Positions 5,818-5,971 of a DNA stretch of 5,971 bases are shown piece by piece. The position numbers and the translations under genes are program-made. Source of the DNA: an uncultured Micrococcus sp. (GTDB taxonomy: Bacteria; Actinomycetota; Actinomycetes; Actinomycetales; Micrococcaceae); the NCBI GenBank assembly GCA_946222435.1, contig CAMIOJ010000146.1, forward strand, positions 1-5,971, given 5' to 3'. The stretch's first letter is position 1, and each line of letters begins with the position of its first letter. Below the pieces are notes generated by a model. That model did not search any database. It had not been told where the DNA came from and saw only the letters and a list, made by a program, of their open reading frames with translations.

Positions 5818-5905
5818 CCGGTGACCGGCCGGCCCCGGCGAGCCGGCCCGGCCGGGGGAGGGGGCCGTCGTCGGTAAGGAGGGCCGGACGCCATCCCGGG
5901 AGCAC

Positions 5906-5940
5906 CCTGTGAGGTGGTCCCCGGGACCGTGCCCCACAGG
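5906..5940. other. Nested inverted repeats near the right edge
   Basis: CCTGTG (5906-5911) can pair with CACAGG (5935-5940) and encloses GGTCC (5916-5920) pairing with GGACC (5924-5928). It may be the terminator of a - strand gene ending just right of the window, or an RNA leader structure. The neighbouring gene is not visible, so this stays open. Confidence 0.3.
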
Positions 5941-5971
5941 CCCCGAGCCCCCCGACGGTGGCACCATGGTG

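Larger units (their letters stand above)
5733..5971. other. Upstream region of the glycosyltransferase, no supported gene
   Basis: These 239 bases hold no reading frame that looks coding on either strand. They contain a palindrome next to the start codon (5744-5756), a repeated GTGAACAC (5789 and 5810), an inverted repeat (5806-5821), an imperfect GC-rich hairpin (about 5825-5855) and a nested hairpin (5906-5940). The last could be the terminator of a - strand gene lying beyond the right edge. Confidence 0.5.

Noticed and set aside
5733..5894. 54-residue N-terminal extension of the glycosyltransferase from an ATG at 5894
   Set aside because: The extension is Pro/Arg/Gly-rich, has no counterpart in the family, and would cover the palindromes and the possible promoter. 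Homology begins at the Met at 5732.
5966..5971. ATG GTG at the right edge as the start of a divergent + strand gene
   Set aside because: Only two codons are visible and no ribosome binding site precedes them.

Overview
The window is high-GC chromosomal DNA (roughly 62-78% GC in most places) that reads like an actinobacterium, most probably from the Micrococcaceae (Micrococcus, Kocuria or Arthrobacter relatives). This rests on codon use, on a DUF6318-type lipoprotein, and on an MgtA-like mannosyltransferase of the actinobacterial type. The genus is inference from protein resemblance recalled without a search.

Layout. Positions 1-939 (+ strand) hold the 3' end of an APP1/DUF2183-type phosphatase gene followed immediately by a single-domain hot-dog acyl-CoA thioesterase. 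A perfect 11-bp hairpin at 1000-1026 separates this unit from everything to its right, which is all on the - strand. Read in the direction of transcription, from right to left, the - strand genes are: a GT4 glycosyltransferase (5732-4521) ending in a hairpin; an NADP-type glutamate dehydrogenase gdhA (4347-3007) ending in a perfect 18-bp hairpin; and a two-gene envelope unit made of a DUF6318-like lipoprotein (2814-2020) and an exported PKD-fold protein (2023-1061) whose ends overlap by four bases. The rightmost 239 bp (5733-5971) carry no convincing gene but several inverted and direct repeats upstream of the glycosyltransferase.

How the parts work together. The + strand pair suggests lipid or acyl-thioester metabolism. 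The glycosyltransferase probably uses GDP-mannose to build a cell-envelope glycolipid. GdhA assimilates ammonium into glutamate. The lipoprotein/PKD pair is an exported module of unknown function, and it is the least understood part of the window. A block of about 56% GC with rare codons runs across the junction of those two genes (about 1740-2400), which suggests a mosaic or acquired origin. No RNA genes, CRISPR arrays, insertion sequences or phage genes were seen.
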